A DNA stretch of 64,000 bases from Prauserella shujinwangii (GTDB lineage Bacteria; Actinomycetota; Actinomycetes; Mycobacteriales; Pseudonocardiaceae). The position numbers were made by a program, and so were the translations under genes. Under the pieces are notes generated by a model. It was not told where the DNA came from. It made no database searches and saw only the letters and a list, made by a program, of their open reading frames with translations. Location: contig NZ_PVNH01000006.1 of the NCBI RefSeq assembly GCF_003001955.1, positions 248,001 through 312,000 on the forward strand, in the 5' to 3' direction. Shown in pieces: positions 16,015 through 28,865 of this stretch (position 1 is its first letter; each line of letters opens with the position of its first letter).

Positions 16015-17125
16015 CCGCGCCCGACCTGCCCCCAAGGCCACCTTGGTTGCGCTCAACGCCACCAAGGTGGCCTTGGGGGCACACCGGAGGGCCCGCGGCG
16101 GGCGAGGTGGGAAAGAACAGGGCGGGGCCGGACACCGTCACGCCGACCTCGGCGCCGCGGCCCACCGGCAGCGGGCCCTGCACGCGGGAGCGCACCTGGT
16201 GGCCGCCGCCGAGCCGCAGCAACACCGTCGCGTCGTGCCCGTGGAAGAACACGTCCGTCACGGTGGCGGGAACCCCCCGCCGCGGGTCCGGGTCGAGGCT
16301 CAGCTGCTCGGGCCGCACCAGCACGGTGCCGGGCCCTCCGTCGCGCGCGGCCACCGGCAGCCTGCCGAGCGGCGTGCTCGCGGCGCCGCCGAGCACGCTG
16401 CCCTCGAACACCACCGCCTCCCCCACGAACAGTGCCACCCCGAGGTCGGCGGGCTCGGCGTAGACCTGCTGGGGCGGGCCGAGCTGCGCCACGACCCCGT
16501 CGCGGAGCACCGCCACGAGGTCGGCCACGCCCAGCGCCTCCTCCTGGTCGTGGGTCACCAGCAGGGCCGTCGCCCCGGTGGCGTGCAGCGCGGCGCGGAC
16601 GTCGGCCCGCAGTTCCTCCCGCAGGCTCGCGTCCAGCGACGAGAACGGCTCGTCCATGAGCACCAGGCCCGGGCGCGGGGCGAGGGCCCGGGCCAGGGCC
16701 ACCCGCTGCTGCTGGCCGCCGGAGAGCTGCGCGGGCATGCGCGCACCGAACCCGGCGAGCCCCACGAGCTCCAGCAGCTCGTCCACCCGGCCGCCGCGCC
16801 GCTGTGGCCTGCTCAGCCCGAAGCCGACGTTGGCGGCCACGCTCAGGTGCGGGAACAGCGCGCCCTCCTGCGGGACCAGGCCGATCCCCCGCCGTTCGGG
16901 CGGCACGTGCGCGCCGGGCGCCGACAGCACGGTCTCGCCCAGCGCGACCCGGCCCTCCCACGGCGGGTGCAGACCGGCGAGCACCCGCAGCAGCGTGGTC
17001 TTGCCGCACCCGGACGGGCCGAGGACCGCCGCGAGCTCCCCCTGCGGCACGGCCAGGTCGAGGCCGCGCAGGACGGGCTCCGGCCCGTAGCCCGCGACGA
17101 GGCCCCGCACGGTCAGCTGGCTCAT
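16004..17125 (-). CDS. Fe(III)-type ABC transporter ATP-binding protein (FbpC/SfuC-like)
   Basis: The protein has all ABC ATPase motifs: Walker A GPSGCGKTT (residues 36-44), signature LSGGQQQR, Walker B LVLMDEP and the H-loop LLVTHD. A C-terminal TOBE-type domain (residues 250-345) is typical of iron and other CUT-like importers. It powers the importer formed by the next two upstream genes. The last 25 residues (from about PVCPQGHLGG) are translated from the GTGAAnGGC-family hairpin, so the gene end has been extended or rewritten by repeat DNA. The start lies 3 bases after the permease stop. Confidence 0.9.
   Translation of the reverse strand: MSQLTVRGLVAGYGPEPVLRGLDLAVPQGELAAVLGPSGCGKTTLLRVLAGLHPPWEGRVALGETVLSAPGAHVPPERRGIGLVPQEGALFPHLSVAANVGFGLSRPQRRGGRVDELLELVGLAGFGARMPAQLSGGQQQRVALARALAPRPGLVLMDEPFSSLDASLREELRADVRAALHATGATALLVTHDQEEALGVADLVAVLRDGVVAQLGPPQQVYAEPADLGVALFVGEAVVFEGSVLGGAASTPLGRLPVAARDGGPGTVLVRPEQLSLDPDPRRGVPATVTDVFFHGHDATVLLRLGGGHQVRSRVQGPLPVGRGAEVGVTVSGPALFFPTSPAAGPPVCPQGHLGGVERNQGGLGGRSGAVSR
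16027..16081. terminator. Intergenic-type hairpin lying within the ATPase gene end
   Basis: Twenty-base arms (CCCCCAAGGCCACCTTGG on one side and its complement on the other) flank a tip of about 14 bases. It sits just after the O-methyltransferase stop and entirely inside the convergent ABC ATPase frame. It probably stops transcription from both sides, as at the other hairpin sites. Confidence 0.75.
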
Positions 17126-17128
17126 CGG

Positions 17129-18610
17129 CTACCTCCGGGACGCCGGGCCGCGCAGGAACTGGTCGAGCAGCAGCGCGGGCACGGCCGCGACCACGAGCAG
17201 GACGGCGGCATACGGTGCGGCCGCGGCGAAGGCCGCGATCTCGGTGTTGCTCCACAGCTGGGTGGCGAGGGTGTCGGTGCCGGTCGGCCGGAGCAGCAGC
17301 GTCGCGGGCAGCTCCTTGGCGCAGGTGAGGAACACCAGCGCGGCACCGGCCAGGATCCCCGGCGCGGACAGCGGCAGCGTCACCAGCAGCTGCGTGGCGG
17401 CCCGTCCCTTGCCGAGGGAACGCGCCACGTCTTCCAGCACCGGAGGGGCGTTGGCCACGGCCGTGCGCACCGCGCCCACGGCCAGCGGCAGGAACAGCAC
17501 CGCGTAGGCGAACGCGAGCATCGGCACCTCCTGGTAGAGGCCCGGCGCGACGCGGATGCCGAAGAACACGAGCGCCAGGCCGACGGTGATACCCGGCAGT
17601 GCGTGCCCGGCGAAGCTCGCGAGCTCCACTCCCCTGGCGACGGGTCCCCGGTGGCGGGCGGCGAGCACCCCGACCGGGATCGCCAGCGCCACGGTGAGCA
17701 GCGCGCCGAGCCCGGACACCGTGACGGTGCCCCACGTGGCCGACAGCAGGTCCGCGGGGTCGACCCCGGCGGAGCGGCCCGCGAGCAGCCAGCGCAGCAG
17801 GCTGTACACGGGCACGCCGAGGGCGAGCGTCACGACCGTGACCACGCCCGCGAGGGCGGGGATCCGCGCCCGGCCGAGCGGCACCGGGTGCGGGGTGCGG
17901 GCGGCGCCCCGCGCGGCTCGCCCGGCCGCCGCTCCCCTGGCCCGCCGCTCCCCGTAGGTCAGCGCCATGGCGAGGACCACCAGCACGCAGCCGAGGATCG
18001 CGGCGGGCGTGCGGTCGAACGTGGCCTGGTAGCTCGTGTAGATGCCCATCGTGAAGGCCTCGAACCGCATCAGCGACACGGCGCCGAAGTCGCTCAGCAC
18101 GTAGAGGGCCACGAGCAGCGCGCCCGCCGTGGCGGCCGGGCGGATCTGCCGCAGGGTGACCAGCAGGAACGTCCGGCCCGCCGGCTTGCCGAGCGTGCGG
18201 GCGACCTCCTCGACGGCGGGGTCCGCCGACCGCAGCGCCGCGGCGACCGGCAGCAGCACGTACGGGAACGACACGAGGGTGAGCACTCCGAACGCGCCGG
18301 GGAACCCGGCCAGCGAGGGCCACTGCGCGATCCAGGTGAACCCGGACACGTACGAGGGCACCGCCAGCGGCAGCACGAGCAGCACCGCGGCGGCCCGCCG
18401 CCCTGGCAGGTCGCTGCGCACCACCAGCCATGCGCCCAGCACGCCGAGCACGAGGCAGGCGGCGGCGACGGCACCGGCCAGGGCGAGGCTGCGGCCCGCC
18501 AGCGCGAGCGTGCGCTCCTGCCACAGCACGTCGCCCACGCGGCGCACGCCGCCCTCGAACGAGCGCAGCACGAGGTAGGCCAGCGGGGCGAGGGCCGCGG
18601 CCGCGGCCAC
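17129..18610 (-). CDS. Fe(III)-type ABC transporter permease (FbpB/SfuB-like)
   Basis: This membrane protein contains two permease halves in one chain, each with an EAA-type ATPase-docking loop (VARTLGKPAGRTFLLVTL and VARSLGKGRAATQLLVTL), as in FbpB-type iron importers. It has roughly 12 membrane segments. The GTG at 18610 begins inside the first hydrophobic helix, which looks too short. In the same frame, codons run back to a CTG at 18688 that overlaps the upstream TGA as CTGA, giving a full helix after a basic N-terminus. I report the conventional start but think the real start may be upstream. It lies between the ATPase and binding-protein genes. Confidence 0.87.
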   Translation of the reverse strand: MAAAAALAPLAYLVLRSFEGGVRRVGDVLWQERTLALAGRSLALAGAVAAACLVLGVLGAWLVVRSDLPGRRAAAVLLVLPLAVPSYVSGFTWIAQWPSLAGFPGAFGVLTLVSFPYVLLPVAAALRSADPAVEEVARTLGKPAGRTFLLVTLRQIRPAATAGALLVALYVLSDFGAVSLMRFEAFTMGIYTSYQATFDRTPAAILGCVLVVLAMALTYGERRARGAAAGRAARGAARTPHPVPLGRARIPALAGVVTVVTLALGVPVYSLLRWLLAGRSAGVDPADLLSATWGTVTVSGLGALLTVALAIPVGVLAARHRGPVARGVELASFAGHALPGITVGLALVFFGIRVAPGLYQEVPMLAFAYAVLFLPLAVGAVRTAVANAPPVLEDVARSLGKGRAATQLLVTLPLSAPGILAGAALVFLTCAKELPATLLLRPTGTDTLATQLWSNTEIAAFAAAAPYAAVLLVVAAVPALLLDQFLRGPASRR

Positions 18611-18684
18611 GAGGGCGGCCGCGGTCAGCAGCGGCGCCCGGCCCGTCCACCTGGCGCGGGCGGGCCGGGCGAGGCTCGGCGTGC

Positions 18685-19722
18685 TCAGGACAGGCCCACC
18701 TCCTGCAGCATCGCCAGCGTCTCCTGCAGGGACGACAGCGAGGACAGGTCGATGTCCGGCGACTGCACCTCGGTCAGCGGAGGCAGGTCGTGCCTCGCCG
18801 AGGTGACGTCCGCGTTCACCGGGTACTCGGCGGTGTTGTCGGCGAAGTACCGCTGGGCCTGTTCGGACAGCAGGAACTCGACGGCCTTCAGCGCCGCGTC
18901 AGGGGAGTCGTTGCCCTCGACGACACCGGCGCCCGCGACGTTGACCAGGGCGAGCGGGTCGTCGCCGCCGACGTAGTGCAGCCTGGCGTTGACGTTCTCC
19001 TCGCCCACCTCGGCGACCTTGCGGTGCCAGTAGTAGTGGTTGATCAGCCCGAGCGCGATCTGTCCCTGGTCGACCGCGTCGAGCACGGCGAGGTTGTTCT
19101 GGTAGCGCTGCGGCTGGTTCCCGGCGAAGCCGGTGAGCCACGCGCGGGCGCCCGCCTCGCCACGCAGCACCCGGAAGCCGGTGACCGACGCCTGCCACGA
19201 CGCGTTGGTGGGCGCGTAGCCGATCTGGCCGCGCCACCGCGGGTCCAGGAGGTCGTCGGCGGACTCCGGCAGCTCCTCCTCGCGCACCTGCCCCGGGTCG
19301 TAGGCCACCACCCGCGCCCGCGCGGAGGTGGCGACCCAGCTGCCGTCGGCCGCGCGGAACTTCTCGGGGGCCCGGTTCAGGACCCGGGCGGGCAGTGTCG
19401 CGAGCCTGCCCTGCTCGCCGAGCGCACCGAGCGCGCCCGCGTCCTGTGAGAAGAACAGGTCGGCCTCGGTGGCCGCACCCTCCTCCAGGATCTGGGCGGC
19501 CATCTCGGCGCTGCCCCCGTAGCGCACCTCGACGTCGAGGCCGGTGGCCTGCCCCAGCCGGTCGAGCAGCCCGCCGACGAGTCCCTCGTGCCTGCCGGAG
19601 TAGATGACGAGCGTGTCGGGTCCTGCCTGGCCGCTGCCGCAGGCAACGGCGAGCGGGGCGGTCAGCGCGACGATCGCGGCGATCACCGCACCGGTGCGCA
19701 CGCGGGGTCGGATCGGGAACAC
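18685..19722 (-). CDS. Fe(III)-type ABC transporter substrate-binding lipoprotein (FbpA/FutA-like)
   Basis: The 345-residue protein has a signal peptide ending in a lipobox (LAVAC, Cys near residue 27), so it is anchored outside the membrane. The mature part starts with TLVIYSGRHEGLVGGLLDRL, typical of ferric-ion-binding proteins, and keeps SQDAGALGAL and a late paired tyrosine region (INHYYWHR) that in this family coordinates iron. The GTG at 19722 follows AAGGAGG at ideal spacing. The gene overlaps by 40 bases the 3' end of the adenylation/acyltransferase gene, so the two are translationally coupled. It delivers iron or an iron chelate to the permease. Confidence 0.88.
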   Translation of the reverse strand: MFPIRPRVRTGAVIAAIVALTAPLAVACGSGQAGPDTLVIYSGRHEGLVGGLLDRLGQATGLDVEVRYGGSAEMAAQILEEGAATEADLFFSQDAGALGALGEQGRLATLPARVLNRAPEKFRAADGSWVATSARARVVAYDPGQVREEELPESADDLLDPRWRGQIGYAPTNASWQASVTGFRVLRGEAGARAWLTGFAGNQPQRYQNNLAVLDAVDQGQIALGLINHYYWHRKVAEVGEENVNARLHYVGGDDPLALVNVAGAGVVEGNDSPDAALKAVEFLLSEQAQRYFADNTAEYPVNADVTSARHDLPPLTEVQSPDIDLSSLSSLQETLAMLQEVGLS

Positions 19723-22256
19723 GCGTCCTCCTTGATGGGTCGCGGGCGGGGCCACGGGGCGGCCGCCCATCGGGTCCTGAGCAGGCGGGCGGCGCGCTGC
19801 GCGAGCGCCTGCGCGGCGACTCCCCCGGCGAGGCTCGCCAGGACCACCGGCAGCGCGGGCAGGTGGGCGAGCAGGGCCGGGTAGATCGCGTAGTGGGTCA
19901 GGTAGATGGCCAGGGACGCGCCCGCCAGCAGCCCGGCCAGGCGCACGACCGGTGCGGGCAGCGGAAGCGACGGCACGGCGAGCAGGAGCGCCAGGCCGCC
20001 GACGACGACGGCGTCGCGGACCGGGTTGCCGAAGTATCCGGACACCAGCAGCAGGCCGAGCGCGGCGACGAACCACTTCCGGCGCGGTGTGGCCGCCCGC
20101 TGGGCCAGCCAGCCGAGGACGAAGAACCAGCACGCGCCGTGGGCGCTCATCGCGTGGTCGAACACCTGGCCGGTGCCGTCGAGGAGCACGTTGAGCGCCA
20201 GCGCGACGGCCAGCGCGCCGAGCGCGAAGCCGAATCCGTGGGCGCGCTCCAGCCTGCGCACGGCCGGGATCGCGAGCACCAGGCCGAGCACGAGCAGCAC
20301 CTGGACGAGCACCTCGACGAACCAGTAGCCGCGCGCGACGGGAAACGGCATGTAGTTGCTGACCAGCAGCACGTTGGCGAGTCCGACGTCGGGTTCGGTG
20401 AACGCCCGGAACCCCAGCCACAGCATCGACGGGACGGCGATGCGCGCCGCGCCGCGCAGCACGCGGGCGGCCACCCGGCCGGAGCCGACCCTGGCCAGGC
20501 CGAACCGGGCGAACGTCCACCCGGCCAGCACCAGCAGCAGGTGCGCGCCGCCGAGCAGGTGGAACAGCCCGATGTGCGTGCCGACCACGAGCACGATGGC
20601 GACCGCCCGGAGCACCACGTTGGTCTCCACCGGGCGCACCAGCCGGGACGGCCGGTGCCGGGTGCGGAGCCGGTCCAGTTCCCGGACGGGGGTGGTGTGC
20701 CAGCGGCCGGGCAGCGTGCCGAGCACCCGCTGCAGCTCGACCGACGTGCGGACGTAGGTCAGCGAGTCGCCGCCGAGCTCGACGAACGTCGCGTCCGGGT
20801 CGATGTCGGCGTGCCCGAGCACGCGGGCGAACAGCTCGCGGACCGAGTCGCCGGGCCGGTCCGGCTCCGCGGTGGCCGCCGCCCGCAGGGCGGGGTAGTC
20901 GATCTTGCCGTTGGGCAGCCGGGGCAGCTCGGCGAGCGCCCGCACGCGCACCGCGTGGCCGGGCAGGCCGAACCGGTCGCGCACCAGGTCCCGCACGGCG
21001 CCGGTGTCGTGGCCCTCGGGCACCGCCACGACCAGTGCCCGGTCGTCGCCGGTGCACACCGCGGGATGCCCGTGCTCGGTGAGGAGGGTCTCGACCTGAC
21101 CCAGGTCGATCCGCAGCCCGAACGGCTTCACGAAGCGGCTGCGGCGGCCGACGATCCGGTAGAGGCCGTCGGGGGCGCGGCGGGCGAGGTCGCCGGTGCG
21201 CAGCGCGCTGACGGTCCGGCCGAGGGCGAGGTCGGCGGGGCCGTGGGCGTAGCCGAGCATCACGTTGGGGCCGTGGTAGACCAGCTCCCCCTCGTCGAGC
21301 TCGAAGCGGCCGCCGGGGATCGGGACACCGATCGTGTCCGGGTGGTCGGCGGCGAGCTCGGGTGGGAGGTAGGCCATCCGGGCGGTGGCCTCGGTCTGGC
21401 CGTACATGACGAAGAACCGCCAGCCGCGCTCCTGGCCGAGCAGCGCGTACCGGCGCACGCGGGCGGGGTCGAGCCTGCCGCCCGCCTGGGTCACGTACCG
21501 CAGGTGCGGCAGGTCCATCCGCTCGAAGCCGAGGGCGTCGAGCAGGTCGAAAGTGTAGGGCACCCCGTGCAGGCTGGTGAGCCGGTGACGCCGCGCGAGG
21601 GACCAGAACGACTCCTCCGTCACGGAGTCGCCGGTGAGCAGCAGGGCCGCGCCGCGCAGCAGGTTGCTGTGGGCGACCGACAGCCCGTAGCAGTAGTGCA
21701 GCGGCAGCGACGTGGCGGCGCGGTCGGTGTCGCGGATGTCGAGGTAGGTGGCGATCGCCTCGGCGTTGGCCTGCACGTTGTCCGCCGACAGCCGGACCAG
21801 CTTCGGTGAGCCGGTCGAACCCGACGTGGACAGCAGCAGGGCGAGGTCGGGGTGCAGGTCGTGGGCGGTGCCCGCGCGCCGCTCGGTCAGCCGCCAGCCG
21901 CGGGGGCTGCGGCGGAACACGACGTCGGGGTCGTAGGCGGAGATCAGCGCGTCGACGCGGCCGGGGTCGTCCCCCGCGGCGAGCAGCACCGGATGTCCCC
22001 CGGCGAGGGCGGCGAGGCAGGCCACGAGCGGGTCGGGCTCGTTGCTCGCGGCGACGAGGACGAGCCTGCGCACGGTGCCGAGCCGGCGCGTGACCGCGTC
22101 GACCCGGTCGGCGAGCTCGCGGTAGGTGAGTTCGCGGTCGGTGAGCGGACTCTCGCCCGGCGTGACGATCGCGAGGCGGTCGCCGTGCCGGCGCAGGTCC
22201 CTGGCCAGCGGAACGCCCAGGGCGACCTGCTCGGGGGCCGCCAGCTCCAGTACCAC
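19683..22256 (-). CDS. Adenylation / carrier-protein / membrane-acyltransferase fusion
   Basis: The 857-residue protein has three parts. Residues 1-460 form an NRPS-type adenylation domain: STSGSTGSPK (A3, about 143-152), YGQTEA (A5, about 285), LRTGDL (A7, about 352) and LPNGK with the catalytic Lys at about 451. Residues 470-540 form a carrier domain with LGGDSL, whose Ser (about 498) would receive phosphopantetheine. From about 545 to 845 follow about ten hydrophobic segments resembling acyltransferase-3 membrane proteins (RAVAIVLVVGTHIGLF). It may activate an acid, tether it and transfer it to another molecule at the membrane. It leads the iron-transporter operon and has iron-box-like sites upstream. 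The substrate is unknown; a siderophore-tailoring role is inference. Confidence 0.85.
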   Translation of the reverse strand: MVLELAAPEQVALGVPLARDLRRHGDRLAIVTPGESPLTDRELTYRELADRVDAVTRRLGTVRRLVLVAASNEPDPLVACLAALAGGHPVLLAAGDDPGRVDALISAYDPDVVFRRSPRGWRLTERRAGTAHDLHPDLALLLSTSGSTGSPKLVRLSADNVQANAEAIATYLDIRDTDRAATSLPLHYCYGLSVAHSNLLRGAALLLTGDSVTEESFWSLARRHRLTSLHGVPYTFDLLDALGFERMDLPHLRYVTQAGGRLDPARVRRYALLGQERGWRFFVMYGQTEATARMAYLPPELAADHPDTIGVPIPGGRFELDEGELVYHGPNVMLGYAHGPADLALGRTVSALRTGDLARRAPDGLYRIVGRRSRFVKPFGLRIDLGQVETLLTEHGHPAVCTGDDRALVVAVPEGHDTGAVRDLVRDRFGLPGHAVRVRALAELPRLPNGKIDYPALRAAATAEPDRPGDSVRELFARVLGHADIDPDATFVELGGDSLTYVRTSVELQRVLGTLPGRWHTTPVRELDRLRTRHRPSRLVRPVETNVVLRAVAIVLVVGTHIGLFHLLGGAHLLLVLAGWTFARFGLARVGSGRVAARVLRGAARIAVPSMLWLGFRAFTEPDVGLANVLLVSNYMPFPVARGYWFVEVLVQVLLVLGLVLAIPAVRRLERAHGFGFALGALAVALALNVLLDGTGQVFDHAMSAHGACWFFVLGWLAQRAATPRRKWFVAALGLLLVSGYFGNPVRDAVVVGGLALLLAVPSLPLPAPVVRLAGLLAGASLAIYLTHYAIYPALLAHLPALPVVLASLAGGVAAQALAQRAARLLRTRWAAAPWPRPRPIKEDACSRSDPACAPVR

Positions 22257-22299
22257 CTCGGTGTCACTCTCGACTCAGGCCGACCACCCCCACCGTCGG

Positions 22300-22338
22300 C
22301 AAGCTCAGCCTTACCTACCTAAGGGAAGGCTTGCCTGA
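22300..22338 (-). promoter_or_regulatory. Two adjacent IdeR/DmdR-type iron-box-like sites
   Basis: Two 19-base sites lie 44-82 bases upstream of the adenylation-fusion start. One (22320-22338) reads TAAGGGAAGGCTTGCCTGA and matches the degenerate iron-box consensus TWAGGTWAGSCTWACCTWA at 16 of 19 positions. The other (22300-22318, read on the minus strand) matches at 15 of 19. Their centres are 20 bases apart. In actinomycetes such boxes bind IdeR/DmdR1 with iron and repress iron-uptake genes. Confidence 0.6.
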
Positions 22339-22408
22339 GCATAGCTCCCGGCATCGAGAGTTCAAGGTGACGAACCCGACGTTCCAGAACCGCGCGTCAG
22401 GGGATGGG

Positions 22409-23167
22409 CTACTCCAGGAAGCCGCGGAGGAGGGAGGCGGTGCCCTCCACATGCTCGGCCATGGCGGCCCGGGCGGCGGACGGGTCACCGGCGAGGATCG
22501 CGTCCACGATCGCCTCGTGCTGGGCGTTCGAGTGATCGAGGTTCGGCTCCAGCAGCGGGATCTCGTCGAGCAGCTGGTTGACCCGCATGCGCACGTCGGC
22601 GAGCGCGGAGGTCAGCGACGCCGACGCGGTGACCTCCGCGATCGCCAGGTGCAGCCGGGAGTCGCGGCGGCGGTAGTCGTCCACGTCCGCCGACGACGCC
22701 TCGGCGAGGGTGCTCGTGAGGTGCCGCCGGTCGGCGGGCGAGAGCGTCCGCGCCGCCGCCAGCTCGGCGGCCCCGGTCTCCAGCACGTGCCGCAGGCTCA
22801 GCGTGTCCTCGATGAGCCCCGGATCGCGGGTGTGTCCCGCCGTCGAGGGTGCGGGCAGGTTCTCGTTGACGAACGTCCCGCCGTAGCGGCCCCGCCGCGA
22901 CACGACGTACCCGGCGTCCGCGAGGGCGCGGATGGCCTCCCGGAGGGTGGCCCGGCTGACGCCAAGCCGTTCCGCCAGCTCCCGCTCCGACGGCAACCGT
23001 TCACCCGCGCCGACGACGCCGAGCCGCACCGCCTGCAGCAGGCGTTCCACGGTCTCCTCGAAGGCGTTGCCGGCCCGCACCGGGCGGAACAGCGCCTCGC
23101 CCGCACTCACCCCGCTGGCGGGGAGAGGCGCGGCGGGATCCGCGTCCCGGTGCGGCTGGGCGCTCAT
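22409..23167 (-). CDS. GntR-family (FadR-type) transcriptional regulator
   Basis: Residues about 40-110 contain a GntR winged helix (LPSERELAERLGVSRATLRE), followed by an all-helical FCD ligand domain with the conserved metal-binding His/Asp pattern (DSRLHLAIAEV, then HEAIVDAILAGDPSAAR). Such regulators sense carboxylic acids. The ATG at 23167 follows GGAGG; the frame continues upstream without a better start. It lies 52 bases downstream of glyA on the same strand, so it might belong to the glycine-cleavage transcription unit, or control its own operon. Its ligand is unknown. Confidence 0.87.
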   Translation of the reverse strand: MSAQPHRDADPAAPLPASGVSAGEALFRPVRAGNAFEETVERLLQAVRLGVVGAGERLPSERELAERLGVSRATLREAIRALADAGYVVSRRGRYGGTFVNENLPAPSTAGHTRDPGLIEDTLSLRHVLETGAAELAAARTLSPADRRHLTSTLAEASSADVDDYRRRDSRLHLAIAEVTASASLTSALADVRMRVNQLLDEIPLLEPNLDHSNAQHEAIVDAILAGDPSAARAAMAEHVEGTASLLRGFLE

Positions 23168-23218
23168 GACGCCTCCAGGGTCGTGGATGTCGGGCTGGCC
23201 GGAACCCAGCCTAGACAC

Positions 23219-24484
23219 TCACGCCGCGTAGAGCGGGTGCCGCTTGGCGAGCAGGTCGACGCGGGACCGCAGCTCCTCCCGCGTGGCGTCGTCGAACTCG
23301 GGCCGCAGCGCCAGCGCGATGACGTCGGCGACCTCGGCGAAGTCCTCGACGCCGAATCCGCGGGTGGCCAGCGCGGGGGTGCCGATGCGCAGCCCGGAGG
23401 TGACCATCGGCGGGCGCGGGTCGAACGGCACCGCGTTGCGGTTGACGGTGATCCCGATGGAGTGCAGCCGGTCCTCCGCCTGCTTGCCATCCAAAGTAGA
23501 CTTGACGAGGTCGACCAGCACCAGGTGCACGTCGGTGCCGCCGGTGAGCACGCGCACGCCCGACTCCGCGCAGTCCGGCCGGGACAGCCGCTCCGCCAGC
23601 GTCCTCGCCCCCTCCAGCACGCGCTGCTGCCGCTCGCGGAACTCGTCGCTCGCGGCGATCCGCAGCGCCACCGCCTTGGCCGCGATCACGTGCTCCAGCG
23701 GCCCGCCCTGCTGGCCGGGGAACACCGCGGAGTTGATCTTCTTGGCGTACTCCTCGCGGCACAGCACGATGCCGCCGCGCGGGCCGCCGAGGGTCTTGTG
23801 GGTCGTCGTGGTGACCACGTCGGCGTAGGGCACCGGGTTCGGGTGCAGGCCCGCGGCCACCAGCCCGGCGAAGTGCGCCATGTCCACCATCAGCTTGGCG
23901 CCCACCGAGTCGGCGATGCGCCGGAACTCGGCGAAGTCCAGCTGCCGGGGATAGGCCGACCAGCCCGCGATGATCAGCTTCGGCCGGTGCTCGTGGGCCA
24001 GCCGCTCGACCTCGGCCAGGTCGATCCGGCCGGTCTCGGCGTCGACATGGTAGGCGGCGACGTTGTAGAGCTTGCCGGAGAAGTTGAGCCGCATGCCGTG
24101 GGTGAGGTGGCCGCCGTGAGCCAGGTCGAGCCCGAGGATCGTGTCACCCGGGTCGAGCAGCGCCACCATGGCGGCGGCGTTGGCCTGCGCGCCGGAGTGC
24201 GGCTGCACGTTCGCGTGCTCGGCACCGAAGAGCCGCTTGGCCCGCTCGATCGCGAGGTTCTCCACCACGTCCACGTGTTCACAGCCGCCGTAGTACCGCT
24301 TGCCCGGATAGCCCTCGGCGTACTTGTTGGTGAGCACGGAGCCCTGCGCCTCCAGGACACCGACCGGCGCGAAGTTCTCGGAGGCGATCATCTCCAGCGT
24401 GGCCTGCTGCCGGTGCAGTTCCGCGGCGACCGCCTCGGCGACCTCGGGGTCCACAGTAGACAGATTGGCGTCGAACGAGTTCAT
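23219..24484 (-). CDS. glyA: Serine hydroxymethyltransferase
   Basis: The 421-residue cytoplasmic enzyme interconverts serine and glycine with tetrahydrofolate and pyridoxal phosphate. The PLP lysine lies in [14 protein letters not shown] and the N-terminal MIASENFAP motif is intact. It follows gcvH with only 1 base between stop and start, so it is in the riboswitch-controlled glycine operon and can turn the methylene-THF and glycine of that pathway into serine. Length and motifs are those of a normal housekeeping enzyme. A second glyA copy elsewhere in the genome is likely but outside this window. Confidence 0.96.
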   Translation of the reverse strand: MNSFDANLSTVDPEVAEAVAAELHRQQATLEMIASENFAPVGVLEAQGSVLTNKYAEGYPGKRYYGGCEHVDVVENLAIERAKRLFGAEHANVQPHSGAQANAAAMVALLDPGDTILGLDLAHGGHLTHGMRLNFSGKLYNVAAYHVDAETGRIDLAEVERLAHEHRPKLIIAGWSAYPRQLDFAEFRRIADSVGAKLMVDMAHFAGLVAAGLHPNPVPYADVVTTTTHKTLGGPRGGIVLCREEYAKKINSAVFPGQQGGPLEHVIAAKAVALRIAASDEFRERQQRVLEGARTLAERLSRPDCAESGVRVLTGGTDVHLVLVDLVKSTLDGKQAEDRLHSIGITVNRNAVPFDPRPPMVTSGLRIGTPALATRGFGVEDFAEVADVIALALRPEFDDATREELRSRVDLLAKRHPLYAA

Positions 24485-24485
24485 C

Positions 24486-24860
24486 TCAGCCCTCCTGGGT
24501 CAGTGCGGCGTAGGCGGCGTCGTCCAGCAGCTCCGGCACCGAGTCGGTGCGCACGCGGAACAGCCAGCCCGACTCGTACGGGTCGGAGTTGACGAGTTCC
24601 GGACTCTCCACTGTGGCTTCGTTGACCTCCACCACCTCTCCGGTCGCCGGTGCGAACAACTCGCTGACCGACTTGGTCGACTCGATCTCACCGCACACCT
24701 CGCCCGCGGTGACGGACTCGCCGACGGCGGGCAGCTGCACGAACACGACGTCGCCCAGCGCCTCGGCGGCGAAGGCGGTGATGCCCACGGTGGCGACGCC
24801 GTCGTCGAGCCGGATCCACTCGTGTTCCTTGGTGTAGCTGCGGTCTGCGGGGATGTGCAT
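24486..24860 (-). CDS. gcvH: Glycine cleavage system H protein
   Basis: The 124-residue shuttle protein carries its lipoyl group on the lysine in [16 protein letters not shown] (around residue 64). It moves the aminomethyl group between the P, T and L proteins. It sits between gcvT (17 bases upstream) and glyA. A lipoamide dehydrogenase (L protein) gene is not present in this window and must be elsewhere. Confidence 0.95.
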   Translation of the reverse strand: MHIPADRSYTKEHEWIRLDDGVATVGITAFAAEALGDVVFVQLPAVGESVTAGEVCGEIESTKSVSELFAPATGEVVEVNEATVESPELVNSDPYESGWLFRVRTDSVPELLDDAAYAALTQEG

Positions 24861-24877
24861 GCGCGGGCCTCTCCGGT

Positions 24878-25969
<1,092 letters not shown>

Positions 25970-25975
25970 CCTCAC

Positions 25976-28813
<2,838 letters not shown>

Positions 28814-28865
28814 GAGGAGCTCCTGGTCTCGCCTGCGACGGGCACGCCCGGCGCCCGTCACGATC

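Noticed and set aside
16043-18976. A 977-residue plus-strand frame opposite the iron importer
   Set aside because: Antisense to well-supported ABC genes and compositionally a shadow of them.
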